This document shows positions 8,164 to 14,802 of a DNA stretch of 64,000 bases, one piece after another; positions within the stretch are counted from its first letter, which is position 1, and each line of letters begins with the position of its first letter. The translations under genes were made by a program, and so were the position numbers. A model generated the notes under the pieces. That model searched no databases and was not told the origin of the DNA. It worked only from the letters and a program-made list of their open reading frames with translations. This DNA comes from Gammaproteobacteria bacterium (GTDB lineage: Bacteria; Pseudomonadota; Gammaproteobacteria; Ga0077536). The stretch lies in contig JACPPA010000012.1 in NCBI GenBank assembly GCA_016191285.1, positions 124,001 through 188,000 on the forward strand, given 5' to 3'.

Positions 8164-9045
8164 CTACCCGGCGAGAAACGCTTCAACCAACTCCATAAAG
8201 TGCGCGAACTGGTCGTGATGAACCCAGTGTCCCGCCCCGTCAAGCGTCGCCACGGTGGCGCTTTTAAAATGCTTGGCGCGGCCGTCCAGACTCGGATTCG
8301 AGGCGCCGCTCTCGGCGCCATAAACCAACAACGTCGGGCACGTAATGCCGGCCCAGAGCTGCTCAACTTCGTCGATGGCCATGTCATAACCAAGCCACGA
8401 ACGCACGTAATTATCGAATTTCCACGAGAAGGTGCCATCTTCGTTCTGATTGACGCCGTGAACCGTCAGATGGCGGGCCTGCGCAGGTGACAGATGTTTA
8501 TTCTCCTCCTGCATGCGCTTGAAGGCGTCCTCGATCGAGGGGTAACGCCGCGGCAAGCGGCCGGCAAGATCGCGCTGCTCATCGATCCATGCACGCAGCC
8601 GCGCATCGAGCGTTAGTTTGGCGCGTTCGCGCACCAGCTTCGGTGACGCGCCGAGCCCTTCGATGGCGACCAGTCGCTGCACCGTTTCGGGATAAATACC
8701 GCTGTAACGGATCGCAATGTTGCCACCTAGCGAATGCGCGATGACGGTGACTGGCGCCAGGTGTTGCTGGTGGATGAGTTGCGCGAGGTCATACACATAG
8801 CTGTCCAGGCGATAGCTGCCCTCGGCCGACCATTGGCTATCGCCATGGCCGCGCAAGTCCGGCGCAATCACGTGCCAGCGCTCGCGAAGCTGCGCTGCCA
8901 CCCAATCCCAGTTCCGACAATGATCGCGACCGCCGTGCACGAGCAGCAGGGGTGGCGCCGTTGGATTGCCCCAGTCGACGTAGTGCAGGCGTAGCCGCTG
9001 CGAGAAATAAGTGTGCGATGTCGGGCCGGACGCAGTAGCGCTCAT
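8164..9045 (-). CDS. alpha/beta-fold hydrolase
   Basis: A 293-residue hydrolase of the large Abhydrolase_1 family. It has the oxyanion strand LLLVHGGRDHCRNWDW, LRGHGDSQW, the nucleophile elbow AHSLGGNIA (Ser), a probable acid in LVYGAESGAS and the catalytic His in GAGHWVHHDQ. The start is put at ATG 9045 (MSATASGPTS); an in-frame upstream ATG at 9105 would add an unconserved leader. It could be an esterase, a haloalkane-dehalogenase-like or an epoxide-hydrolase-like enzyme. The sequence does not decide. Confidence 0.9.
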   Translation of the reverse strand: MSATASGPTSHTYFSQRLRLHYVDWGNPTAPPLLLVHGGRDHCRNWDWVAAQLRERWHVIAPDLRGHGDSQWSAEGSYRLDSYVYDLAQLIHQQHLAPVTVIAHSLGGNIAIRYSGIYPETVQRLVAIEGLGASPKLVRERAKLTLDARLRAWIDEQRDLAGRLPRRYPSIEDAFKRMQEENKHLSPAQARHLTVHGVNQNEDGTFSWKFDNYVRSWLGYDMAIDEVEQLWAGITCPTLLVYGAESGASNPSLDGRAKHFKSATVATLDGAGHWVHHDQFAHFMELVEAFLAG

Positions 9046-9229
9046 GATGGGCTCATGGAGGGTGGGAGTGCCCGCAAGCGTAGTGCAGATAGCGGGCGAC
9101 GGCAAAACTCGTGGGTGTCCCTAATTTTGCCTAACTTTGCGGTGCGATCTTTTCTTGAAATGAAACCGCGACTTGTACCGCACCCCTTCCAAAACTAGAC
9201 TAAGTCGGACTAATCTCCCGAGAATTGTC

Positions 9230-9475
9230 ATGCGCATGCGCACGGTGAATATCCACGAAGCTAAAACCCACTTGTCCCGCCTACTGGAAGAAGTCGCGGC
9301 GGGGGGGGAAGTGATTATCTCCAAGGCTGGCAAACCCGTCGCCCGCCTGGTGCCGCTTGAGGCGAAGAAAATCACACTCAGATTTGGCGCGCTTAAGGGA
9401 CAGCTCTGGATTGCGGAAGATTTCAATGCACCCCTGCCTGACGACGTCATCGCTGCATTCGAGGGGCGCACGTGA
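9230..9475 (+). CDS. Phd/YefM-type antitoxin of a VapC-like toxin
   Basis: An 81-residue antitoxin with the Phd fold: TVNIHEAKTHLSRLLEEVA, then GEVIISKAGKPVARLVPLE (the DNA-binding beta/alpha unit), and an acidic C-terminal tail (FNAPLPDDVIAAFEG) that would wrap the toxin. ATG 9230 or 9236 could start it. The stop overlaps the toxin start (GTGA). GACTAA direct repeats just upstream (about 9200-9213) are a possible operator for autoregulation. First module of the toxin-antitoxin island. Confidence 0.93.
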   Translation: MRMRTVNIHEAKTHLSRLLEEVAAGGEVIISKAGKPVARLVPLEAKKITLRFGALKGQLWIAEDFNAPLPDDVIAAFEGRT

Positions 9476-9852
9476 AACTGCTCCTCGACACCCAAATATA
9501 TCTCTGGGTGCTCGACGATTCCTCGCGGTTGAGCGAACGCGCGCGTGCGCTCATCCAGGCCGCCGATCAGGTGCTCATAAGCGCTGCCACGATATGGGAG
9601 GCAGCCATCAAGAACGCCTTGGGAAAGTTGCGAGTCGACCCCGCGCTCCTGGTCTCGGAAATTGCGCGCTCCGGGTTCACCGAGCTGCCGATTCTCGCCC
9701 GGCATGCAGCAGCCGTCAGCGCCTTGCCCATGCATCATAAGGACCCATTCGATCGCTTGCTCATCGCCCAAGCACTCACCGAACCGGCGCGCCTGCTGAC
9801 CGCCGATTCGATCTTGCGGTCTTATTCGGAATTAGTCGAAACCGTCTCGTAA
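9472..9852 (+). CDS. vapC: PIN-domain ribonuclease toxin (VapC family)
   Basis: A 126-residue PIN-domain protein. Acidic active-site residues are visible in LLLDTQIYLWVLDD, ATIWEAAIK and HHKDPFDRLLIAQA, with LLTADSIL at the end. VapC toxins cut tRNA or rRNA in the cytoplasm and are held by the upstream antitoxin. It starts at GTG 9472, overlapping the antitoxin stop. Full length, no lesion seen. Confidence 0.94.
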   Translation: MKLLLDTQIYLWVLDDSSRLSERARALIQAADQVLISAATIWEAAIKNALGKLRVDPALLVSEIARSGFTELPILARHAAAVSALPMHHKDPFDRLLIAQALTEPARLLTADSILRSYSELVETVS

Positions 9853-9958
9853 TGCTTTATCACCATCGTCGCAACGCACCAATCGTTGGCGGACGCGCCA
9901 CACATCCGTGAAAACTCAATAATTAGCGCATTGCGAGTTGATCGACGCCGACGACCGA

Positions 9959-9990
9959 TGAAATTGCAGAATCTGGGTGTCCCTTATTCC
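9959..9990 (+). repeat. left direct repeat flanking mazEF
   Basis: TGAAATTGC-A-GAATC followed by TGGGTGTCCCTTATT. A near copy lies at 10683-10716 on the other side of the mazEF genes. The TGGGTGTCCC core recurs at 9111-9127 and 12356-12366, and inverted at 12314-12323. Confidence 0.7.
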
Positions 9991-10076
9991 GCTCCTCTCT
10001 ACCCAACTCCTGGCGTTGACATATCCCAAGCCACGTAATTACGATGTGCTCACGTCGCTAATTGATAAGTCTGAGT

Positions 10077-10331
10077 ATGAAAACCAATATTATCCAAATC
10101 GGAAACTCCAAAGGAATTCGCCTACCCAAGTCAATTTTGGATCAGTGTTGCCTCAAGGATGCGGTCGAGATTGAGGTGGTAGGTAATGTCCTTACCATTC
10201 GCGCTGCACCCATGCCGCGCGAAAAATGGTCGCAAGCTTTTGCGAAAATGGCAGAATGCAACGACGACAAGCTACTTGACCGGGACACCGAACTCACCAC
10301 TGTTTGGGATCGAAGAGAATGGCGTTGGTGA
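10077..10331 (+). CDS. mazE: MazE-type (AbrB/SpoVT fold) antitoxin
   Basis: An 84-residue protein starting MKTNIIQIGNSKGIRLPKS, the classic swapped-hairpin DNA-binding domain of MazE. An acidic/aromatic tail follows (CNDDKLLDRDTELTTVWDRR) that should bind the toxin. ATG 10077 is chosen over the in-frame TTG at 10062 because the family begins at MKTNI. The last 13 nt overlap the mazF start. Confidence 0.93.
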   Translation: MKTNIIQIGNSKGIRLPKSILDQCCLKDAVEIEVVGNVLTIRAAPMPREKWSQAFAKMAECNDDKLLDRDTELTTVWDRREWRW

Positions 10332-10648
10332 TCTCGCGTTTCGATATTTACCTCGTCGCACTCGATCCAACCGAGGGTCACGAGATCCGCAAGACCCGAC
10401 CGTGTGTCATCATTTCGCCGAATGAAATGAATGCTCACATTAGCACCGTCATCGTCGCCCCCATGACCACTAATGGACGCAACTACCCTACCCGCCTCTC
10501 GCTGACGTTCCGGCGTAAGAAAGGCCAGATAGTCCTCGATCAAATTCGCACGGTAGATAAAGCCCGGGTGGTCAAGCGCCTTGGCAAACTTGACATGAAC
10601 ACCGCGGCTAAAGCTGTGGCGGTGTTGCAGGAAATGTTCGCGATGTAG
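10319..10648 (+). CDS. mazF: MazF/PemK endoribonuclease toxin
   Basis: A 109-residue MazF-fold protein. It has the N-terminal strand FDIYLVALDPTEGHEIRKTR, the RPCVIISPNEMN block, VIVAPMTTNGRNYPTRL, and GQIVLDQIRTVDKARVVK with the conserved Asp-Gln-Arg of the RNase site. MazF toxins cut mRNA at short motifs. ATG 10319 overlaps the antitoxin end, which is usual for the pair. Appears intact. Confidence 0.94.
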   Translation: MALVISRFDIYLVALDPTEGHEIRKTRPCVIISPNEMNAHISTVIVAPMTTNGRNYPTRLSLTFRRKKGQIVLDQIRTVDKARVVKRLGKLDMNTAAKAVAVLQEMFAM

Positions 10649-10682
10649 TTCGGAGTGGCTGTCTTCGGTTCGCGATTAGCCG

Positions 10683-10716
10683 TGAAATTGCGGAATCAGT
10701 GGATGTCCCTTATTCG
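10683..10716 (+). repeat. right direct repeat flanking mazEF
   Basis: TGAAATTGC-G-GAATC followed by TGGATGTCCCTTATT. It matches 9959-9990 with a few changes and runs straight into the first attC-like element. Confidence 0.7.
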
Positions 10717-10786
10717 CGCGCGGGCCACCGAACTAAAACCTCGATGCCAGACTGTCACCGCGTCGGCTCGATTGGCTTGCTAGATT
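10715..10786 (+). repeat. attC-like imperfect palindrome, copy 1 (degraded)
   Basis: Carries GCGCGGGCCACCGAACTAAA and, after a short loop, CACCGCGTCGGCTCGATT. Both blocks are shared with copies at 11352 and 11925. The outer RYYYAAC box is missing, replaced by the mazEF flanking repeat, and the closing GTTRRRY box is altered (GCTAGAT). The stop codon of the reversed toxin gene lies in it. Confidence 0.6.
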
Positions 10787-11078
10787 TCATGCACACGAGA
10801 GCGCCAGTGATCCGGCGCTTGATGAAGATGTGCGATTGAAATGACCAAAATCTCAGATTCAGACGGCTCGTAAATGATGCCGTAGGGAAAACGCTGCATC
10901 TGGCAGCGTCGTATCGCTCCACCCAACGGATGCCACGCTAGCGGGAATTTTACGATCCGCCGAATAGTTTCCCACGCTTCGTCACGGAACTCATACCCAG
11001 ACGTGGACGCTGCACCTTGTAATAGCGAATTGCATCGTTCAGTTCCCGGCGGGCCGGTAGCAAGAACCGTGTTTTCAA
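10780..11078 (-). pseudogene. RelE/ParE-type toxin, frameshifted
   Basis: From TTG 11078, overlapping the antitoxin stop, the frame reads LKTRFLLPARRELNDAIRYY and then KVQRPRLG. Near 10993-10998 the toxin continues in another frame as GYEFRDEAWETIRRIVKF, then WHPLGGAIRRCQMQRFPYGI and IYEPSESEILVISIAHLH. These are consecutive blocks of ParE-family toxins (plasmid-stabilisation type, gyrase or ribosome poisons). The locus is 299 nt long, so one added base would give exactly 99 codons plus a stop. A single-base deletion is the simple explanation. A sequencing error cannot be excluded. Confidence 0.82.
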
Positions 11079-11299
11079 ACCTTCTTTCCCAGCTCCCGAA
11101 AAACGTCCTCGGCGTCAACCGTGCCAAGTTCACCGGAGTGGTAAGCGGCCAAACGATCTTCAGCCTCTTTGAGCCAGAGAGCATCAAGCGAGGGGTCGGG
11201 TTGGTCGAGGCTGAGAATAAGCCCTTCAACCAAGGCGGCGCGGTCGTTCGAGGGCAATTGCAATGCCTCTCGCAAGAGGGATTGAGTAGACGCCGTCAT
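11075..11299 (-). CDS. addiction-module antitoxin (CHP02574 family)
   Basis: A 74-residue protein of the small helical antitoxin family found next to ParE/RelE-like toxins: SLLREALQLPSNDRAALVEG, then LILSLDQPDPSLDALWLKEA and AYHSGELGTVDAEDVFREL. ATG 11299 is preferred because GGAG lies at a suitable distance; the ATG at 11314 would place this sequence inside the coding region. The partner toxin is frameshifted, so the antitoxin may now be solitary. Confidence 0.9.
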   Translation of the reverse strand: MTASTQSLLREALQLPSNDRAALVEGLILSLDQPDPSLDALWLKEAEDRLAAYHSGELGTVDAEDVFRELGKKV

Positions 11300-11351
11300 G
11301 TAGGCCATCTCCATTCTGACTGCCTGAACTTTACCAGCGACGCGAATTGAA

Positions 11352-11440
11352 ATCTAACGCTCACAGTGAGCCGCGCGGGCCACAAGCGTGAGATAGAAAT
11401 GCCGGCTTGTCGCCGCGTCGGCTCGATTATGTTGTTAGGC
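11352..11440 (+). repeat. attC-like recombination site, copy 2 (best preserved)
   Basis: Begins with ATCTAAC (fits RYYYAAC) and ends with GTTAGGC (fits GTTRRRY), 89 bp apart. Inside, GAGCCGCGCGG pairs with CCGCGTCGGCTC except for one extra base, the extrahelical base typical of integron attC hairpins. It follows the start side of the antitoxin gene and precedes the BrnT module. Confidence 0.72.
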
Positions 11441-11448
11441 CGATTGCC

Positions 11449-11646
11449 CTATTTGATCTCGGCGGGATGTTCTCGCAGATACGTTCGCAAAGCCTTGTTT
11501 ACCGCTTCCGCGTCTGCAAAAGCCTGGGCTACATCTACGTCGAGCAGCACAAGATTCGTTCCCTCAGCATATCTCTTGGAATATTTGCCGCGAACGCCCG
11601 TACTGAAGTCGTATTCTGGGCGTAGTTCGTTACGTTCCTCGTTCAT
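11449..11646 (-). CDS. antitoxin partner of BrnT-like toxin
   Basis: A 65-residue protein, MNEERNELRPEYDFSTGVRG, followed by KYSKRYAEGTNLVLLDVDVA and a helical tail. This is the usual short CopG/BrnA-like antitoxin sequence found after BrnT toxins. The upstream part of the open frame overlaps the toxin and is not conserved, so ATG 11646 is taken. It overlaps the toxin end by 17 nt and stops 9 nt from attC-like copy 2. Confidence 0.87.
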   Translation of the reverse strand: MNEERNELRPEYDFSTGVRGKYSKRYAEGTNLVLLDVDVAQAFADAEAVNKALRTYLREHPAEIK

Positions 11647-11908
11647 AATCTCGTCGCTCCCGAGACTCAGCTGGCCTCGCTCCGATAATGCGTATCCTAC
11701 TCGACCGCTCAGTGTGAGACACCACAATGAGGCGACCCATCGCACTCGTCCCCAGCAAAATATACCGATATTCTCCCGCCGAGTGCTCGGGGTCTGGAAT
11801 TGTCAGCGACAGCGAGTCGCTAAATGCTGAGGCAGCTTCATCAAACGACACACCGTGTTTCGCGAGGTTGCTTGCTGCCTTCACCTCGTCCCATTCAAAT
11901 TCGAGCAT
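11630..11908 (-). CDS. brnT: BrnT-family ribonuclease toxin
   Basis: A 92-residue protein starting MLEFEWDEVKAASNLAKHGV, with FDEAASAFSDSLSLTIPDPE, YRYILLGTSAMGRLIVVSHT and a basic end RIRIIGARPAESRERRDYE. These are the features of BrnT (Pfam PF04365), a RelE-fold RNase. The toxin precedes its antitoxin, as is normal for brnTA. The cassette lies between attC-like copies 2 and 3 and is read against their orientation. Confidence 0.93.
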   Translation of the reverse strand: MLEFEWDEVKAASNLAKHGVSFDEAASAFSDSLSLTIPDPEHSAGEYRYILLGTSAMGRLIVVSHTERSSRIRIIGARPAESRERRDYERGT

Positions 11909-11924
11909 CGCCCTTCCTCAAGCG

Positions 11925-12010
11925 GCCCAACGCCGCCGATGAGCCGCGCGGGCCACCGAGCTAAAACTTGGATGCCAGCCCGTCACCGCGTCGGCTCGAT
12001 TGTGTTGATA
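11925..12010 (+). repeat. attC-like site, copy 3
   Basis: Opens with GCCCAAC (RYYYAAC) and carries GAGCCGCGCGGGCC and CACCGCGTCGGCTCGATT, nearly identical to copies 1 and 2. The closing box is GTTGATA, one base off GTTRRRY. It is 86 bp long and immediately precedes an unassigned hairpin region. Confidence 0.65.
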
Positions 12011-12580
12011 CTCACTGAGGCCCCCTCCTGGGACTTTCAGGCTTCGCCAGCTTGCTGACTGTCCTATGGTGGGAGTTCATTAACTCATGCCCAGAAGGGG
12101 GACTCAGAGGCGATTTTATACCACCACTCATCAACCTTATTGCGGCATCGATTTACAGGCGAAGCAGATGTAGGTCTGCCTCATCAATCAGGCGGGTGCG
12201 ACGGTGCTTCATTGCAATATGAAAGCGCGCCCCGAGCCCTTGGCCTCCGCCATCGCACCCTATCGCGACGGGTTGGTCATCAGTGTGGCGTGGTCGGAGA
12301 AATTGGAGAAATTGGGACACCCACTCTTTTACGGTTGATTTCGAGCAGCATATTCGTGGGTGTCCCGGATTCGCCCCTCCCGGATTCGCCCCGCGGATTC
12401 GCGCTGGCATTTTCGTGGATACCGGATTCGCCACTTGAGCGCCCGACGTAGATCGGTTCCCGTGTACTTCGCAGATAAATGATGCATACGCCAGAGTCGT
12501 GGCGCACACTGGAAACGGATAGGTGGTCAAATAGTAATCGCTTCATGGACAGGGCGCGAGGCCCTCAAGATAGAACTGAT
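12011..12580. other. gap with hairpin, short repeats and a broken GIY-YIG-like fragment
   Basis: No intact gene is present in these 570 bp. 12015-12032 (CTGAGGCCCCCTCCTGGG) pairs with 12090-12107 (CCCAGAAGGGGGACTCAG) around a ~57-nt loop, perhaps a mobile-element end or structured RNA. 12314-12366 holds two inverted copies of the GTGGGTGTCCC motif. 12365-12432 contains four CGGATTCGC(C/G) repeats. Confidence 0.6.
12153..12546 (-). pseudogene. possible GIY-YIG nuclease remnant
   Basis: From ATG 12546 the minus strand reads MKRLLFDHLSV and then SGVCIIYLRSTREPIYVGRS, which resembles the GIY...YIG core of these nucleases (GVYIIY...PIYVGRS). The frame then enters repeat-derived sequence (GESGRGESG). 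Beyond the repeats, GARFHIAMKHRRTRLIDEAD in a neighbouring frame could be the rest of such a protein. The reading is tentative: no continuous frame joins the parts. Confidence 0.4.
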
Positions 12581-12697
12581 CTAGGGTTGAGTCAGATTTA
12601 TGTAAAAACTGGACAGTAAACCCTCCGCAACGATTGCCCACGCGCGTTGCGATAGATTCAGTGCTTGCTCTAGCATTTTTTTTGCGTCTGCGCTCAT
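12581..12697 (-). pseudogene. truncated addiction-module antitoxin remnant
   Basis: A 38-codon frame from ATG 12697 reads MSADAKKMLEQALNLSQ and then AIVAEGLLSSFYINLTQP before TAG. The first ~30 residues match the N-terminus of the CHP02574-type antitoxins, the family present intact at 11075-11299. The conserved middle and C-terminus are missing and no toxin follows. It marks the edge of the island. Confidence 0.65.
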
Positions 12698-12759
12698 GGT
12701 CGATTGCCTTGCGGAATTTCCCGTGGCGTTTAAAGTAACGCCTGTTCGTTAATTCCACC

Positions 12760-14598
12760 CTACTTTGCGTGTTGGCGTTGGACCGATTTTCGCTTAATCG
12801 CACCCCGGTGGATCACCTGCCCCCGTTGCAGTTGCGCCACTTTCAGCGCGAGTTCAATTTCGAGACGCCGCTCACCGCGTGCCGGATCGCCGCCGAGCAG
12901 CTCGGCAAGTTTCTTGACGCGATACTTGATGGTGTTGAGATGCAGACCCAAACTGCGCGCGGCTTCGGCTAAATTAAAATCGTGCGCGACCAGTACTTCA
13001 AGGGTCGGCATTAACACCGCCCGGCGGCTTGTAGCATCGGCTCGGTACAGGCGACCCAACACAGTTTCGACGAATTCCGCATGATCGGTACCGTGATTCG
13101 GCGAAAGCAGTAGTCGATAGACCCCAAGATCTTCGAAGAACACTGGACGTGCAATCTGCAGGCGTTGCGCAGCACGGAGGGCCTGCTCAGCACTGTGCAG
13201 GCTCCACGCCAAGGCCGTTGCCGCGGACTCCGCGCGGCCGATGCCGACACGCAACGCAAGCGCCGGCGCTCCTGGCGCATTGGCGCGTAGCGCACGACCA
13301 AAGGCGCGCTCGGCGGCCGGCGTTTGCAGGCGCTCCGCGGCGCTCGCCGGTAGCACGGTGACAAAGCCATTGCGCCACGGCAGCAAGGCGGCGCTTAATT
13401 CCTGCTGCTTCAAGGTCGCGCTGATCGCGCGCCTCACCTGCGGTTCCAAGGCGGTCTCCTCTTCCGCGCTAATGAGCGCAATCCGCGCTACGCGCCACGG
13501 GCCCTTCGTCGTAAATCCCAGCCGCTTCAAAATGGCGAGTGCGACTTCGCCCGTCACCTCGGTTTCAAAGAGATCGCCCAACAGGTCGCCCGCGACGCGG
13601 CGCTCCGCTTCGAAGGCCGAACGTTCCTGCAAGATTTCGACGGCAAACACGGTAGCCGCCTGCTCAATAGCTTTGCGATCGATGGCATCGAGCGGCGCCC
13701 CGCCATCTTCCACCACGATGAAGCCGGCCGCGTGCGCGCCCAGCATGATCGCCACTGCATTTAAATGCAGCTCCGGACCGGACACCTCACGCGTCACGCG
13801 TTGCAGACTGCTCGAGGGCGCGAGCGCGACGGCCGCACGTGCCGCGGTGGCCGTCCCGCCCGCGAGCCATCCCGCATCAGCCATGGCGCGGCGCATGGCG
13901 TCCAGCACTAACACCGGGCGTTGCAGCAGTTCACTCAACGTCGTGCACAGTCGATCGATACCGTGGGCTTCCTGCACCGTGCGTGTCAGCACCGCGTGAA
14001 TATGCATCGCGCGTTCAAGTTTATGCCGCTCGGTTTCAATGACCTTGAACATCCGCGCCGATTGCAGCACGGTCGCGAGCAGCGGCGCGACCAACGACAA
14101 CAGTGCCACATCGTCGGGCACGAAGACGCCGCTGCGTTTGTTGATCGCGTGAAACACCCCAATCGGCCGATCGCCCAAGATCAGCGGCACGGTCACCGTA
14201 TTCCGTGTCTTAAACAACTTGATGAACTGTTGCAGCATGCGCGGATTGCGGCGTGCGTCATTGGCGACATAGGGCTCCCGCGATAAAAATACTCGCGCGG
14301 CATTACCGCCGGCCGAGACTGACACTCGATAACTCGAGACGACGGTCGCCGCGTGGACGCCGAACGCGGGCTTCTGTAACACCAATTCGTCGCGCTCGGG
14401 GTCATAGAGCATGAAACCGCCGCTGCTGGCATCGACCGTCCCGCACACGGCTTCGATCACATCGCTCAACACTTTTTCATAATCACCGGTCGCAGCCATC
14501 GCGCGGCCCACGGCAAGCACGGCGGCGACTTGGCGTGCCGCAAGATCGTTGGCCACCCTGGTGGAAGTCTCGATTTGACGGGCGCGGGCTGGCGGCAT
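12760..14598 (-). CDS. GAF-domain PucR/CdaR-type transcriptional regulator
   Basis: A 612-residue regulator. Residues ~25-185 form a GAF domain (AVGRAMAATGDYEKVLSDVI; VTVPLILGDRPIGVFHAINK). A middle region contains EQAATVFAVEILQERSAFEA, typical of CdaR/PucR proteins. The C-terminal ~55 residues hold the PucR helix-turn-helix DFNLAEAARSLGLHLNTIKY, followed by RVKKLAELLG. Such proteins sense small organic molecules and control catabolic operons. It is divergent from the carboxylase operon and so is its likely regulator. Several possible starts exist near the N-terminus. Confidence 0.9.
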   Translation of the reverse strand: MPPARARQIETSTRVANDLAARQVAAVLAVGRAMAATGDYEKVLSDVIEAVCGTVDASSGGFMLYDPERDELVLQKPAFGVHAATVVSSYRVSVSAGGNAARVFLSREPYVANDARRNPRMLQQFIKLFKTRNTVTVPLILGDRPIGVFHAINKRSGVFVPDDVALLSLVAPLLATVLQSARMFKVIETERHKLERAMHIHAVLTRTVQEAHGIDRLCTTLSELLQRPVLVLDAMRRAMADAGWLAGGTATAARAAVALAPSSSLQRVTREVSGPELHLNAVAIMLGAHAAGFIVVEDGGAPLDAIDRKAIEQAATVFAVEILQERSAFEAERRVAGDLLGDLFETEVTGEVALAILKRLGFTTKGPWRVARIALISAEEETALEPQVRRAISATLKQQELSAALLPWRNGFVTVLPASAAERLQTPAAERAFGRALRANAPGAPALALRVGIGRAESAATALAWSLHSAEQALRAAQRLQIARPVFFEDLGVYRLLLSPNHGTDHAEFVETVLGRLYRADATSRRAVLMPTLEVLVAHDFNLAEAARSLGLHLNTIKYRVKKLAELLGGDPARGERRLEIELALKVAQLQRGQVIHRGAIKRKSVQRQHAK

Positions 14599-14802
14599 GG
14601 CCGAAGAAAGTCGCTTTTCGAAGGAAGACTTAGTTTGTCCGATCGAGCTAAATTAGCCAACGTTAATTTAGCCGTATCAGCTATAGACGATCCGAAGCAC
14701 TTGGCCTATCTTCCGGCGGCAGGAGGCGCAGACCTCCTTCAATTAAGCGCAAATTTACCGCCGCCCACACCGGTGCAGCGCGGATTACGCGGGGGGGGTC
14801 AT
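14599..14802. promoter_or_regulatory. divergent control region between regulator and carboxylase operon
   Basis: A 204-bp spacer. 14647-14657 is a perfect odd palindrome (GCTAAATTAGC). A related half, GTTAATTTAGC, lies at 14662-14672, giving a paired A+T-rich operator candidate in a GC-rich setting. A small hairpin AGGAGG-N6-CCTCCT lies at 14721-14738. A G-run at about 14791-14798 is the ribosome-binding site for the TTG start at 14803. Confidence 0.5.

Noticed and set aside
9111-12760. Integron integrase gene
   Set aside because: No tyrosine-recombinase frame is present in or near the attC-like cluster, so a complete integron is not claimed.
13241-13999. 252-codon plus-strand open frame
   Set aside because: Antisense to the PucR-type regulator, Ala/Ser/Arg-rich, no motif.
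14530-14802. N-terminal extension of the first HyuA-like frame
   Set aside because: It runs through the divergent promoter and regulator coding sequence. The G-rich ribosome-binding site and TTG at 14803 agree with the family start.
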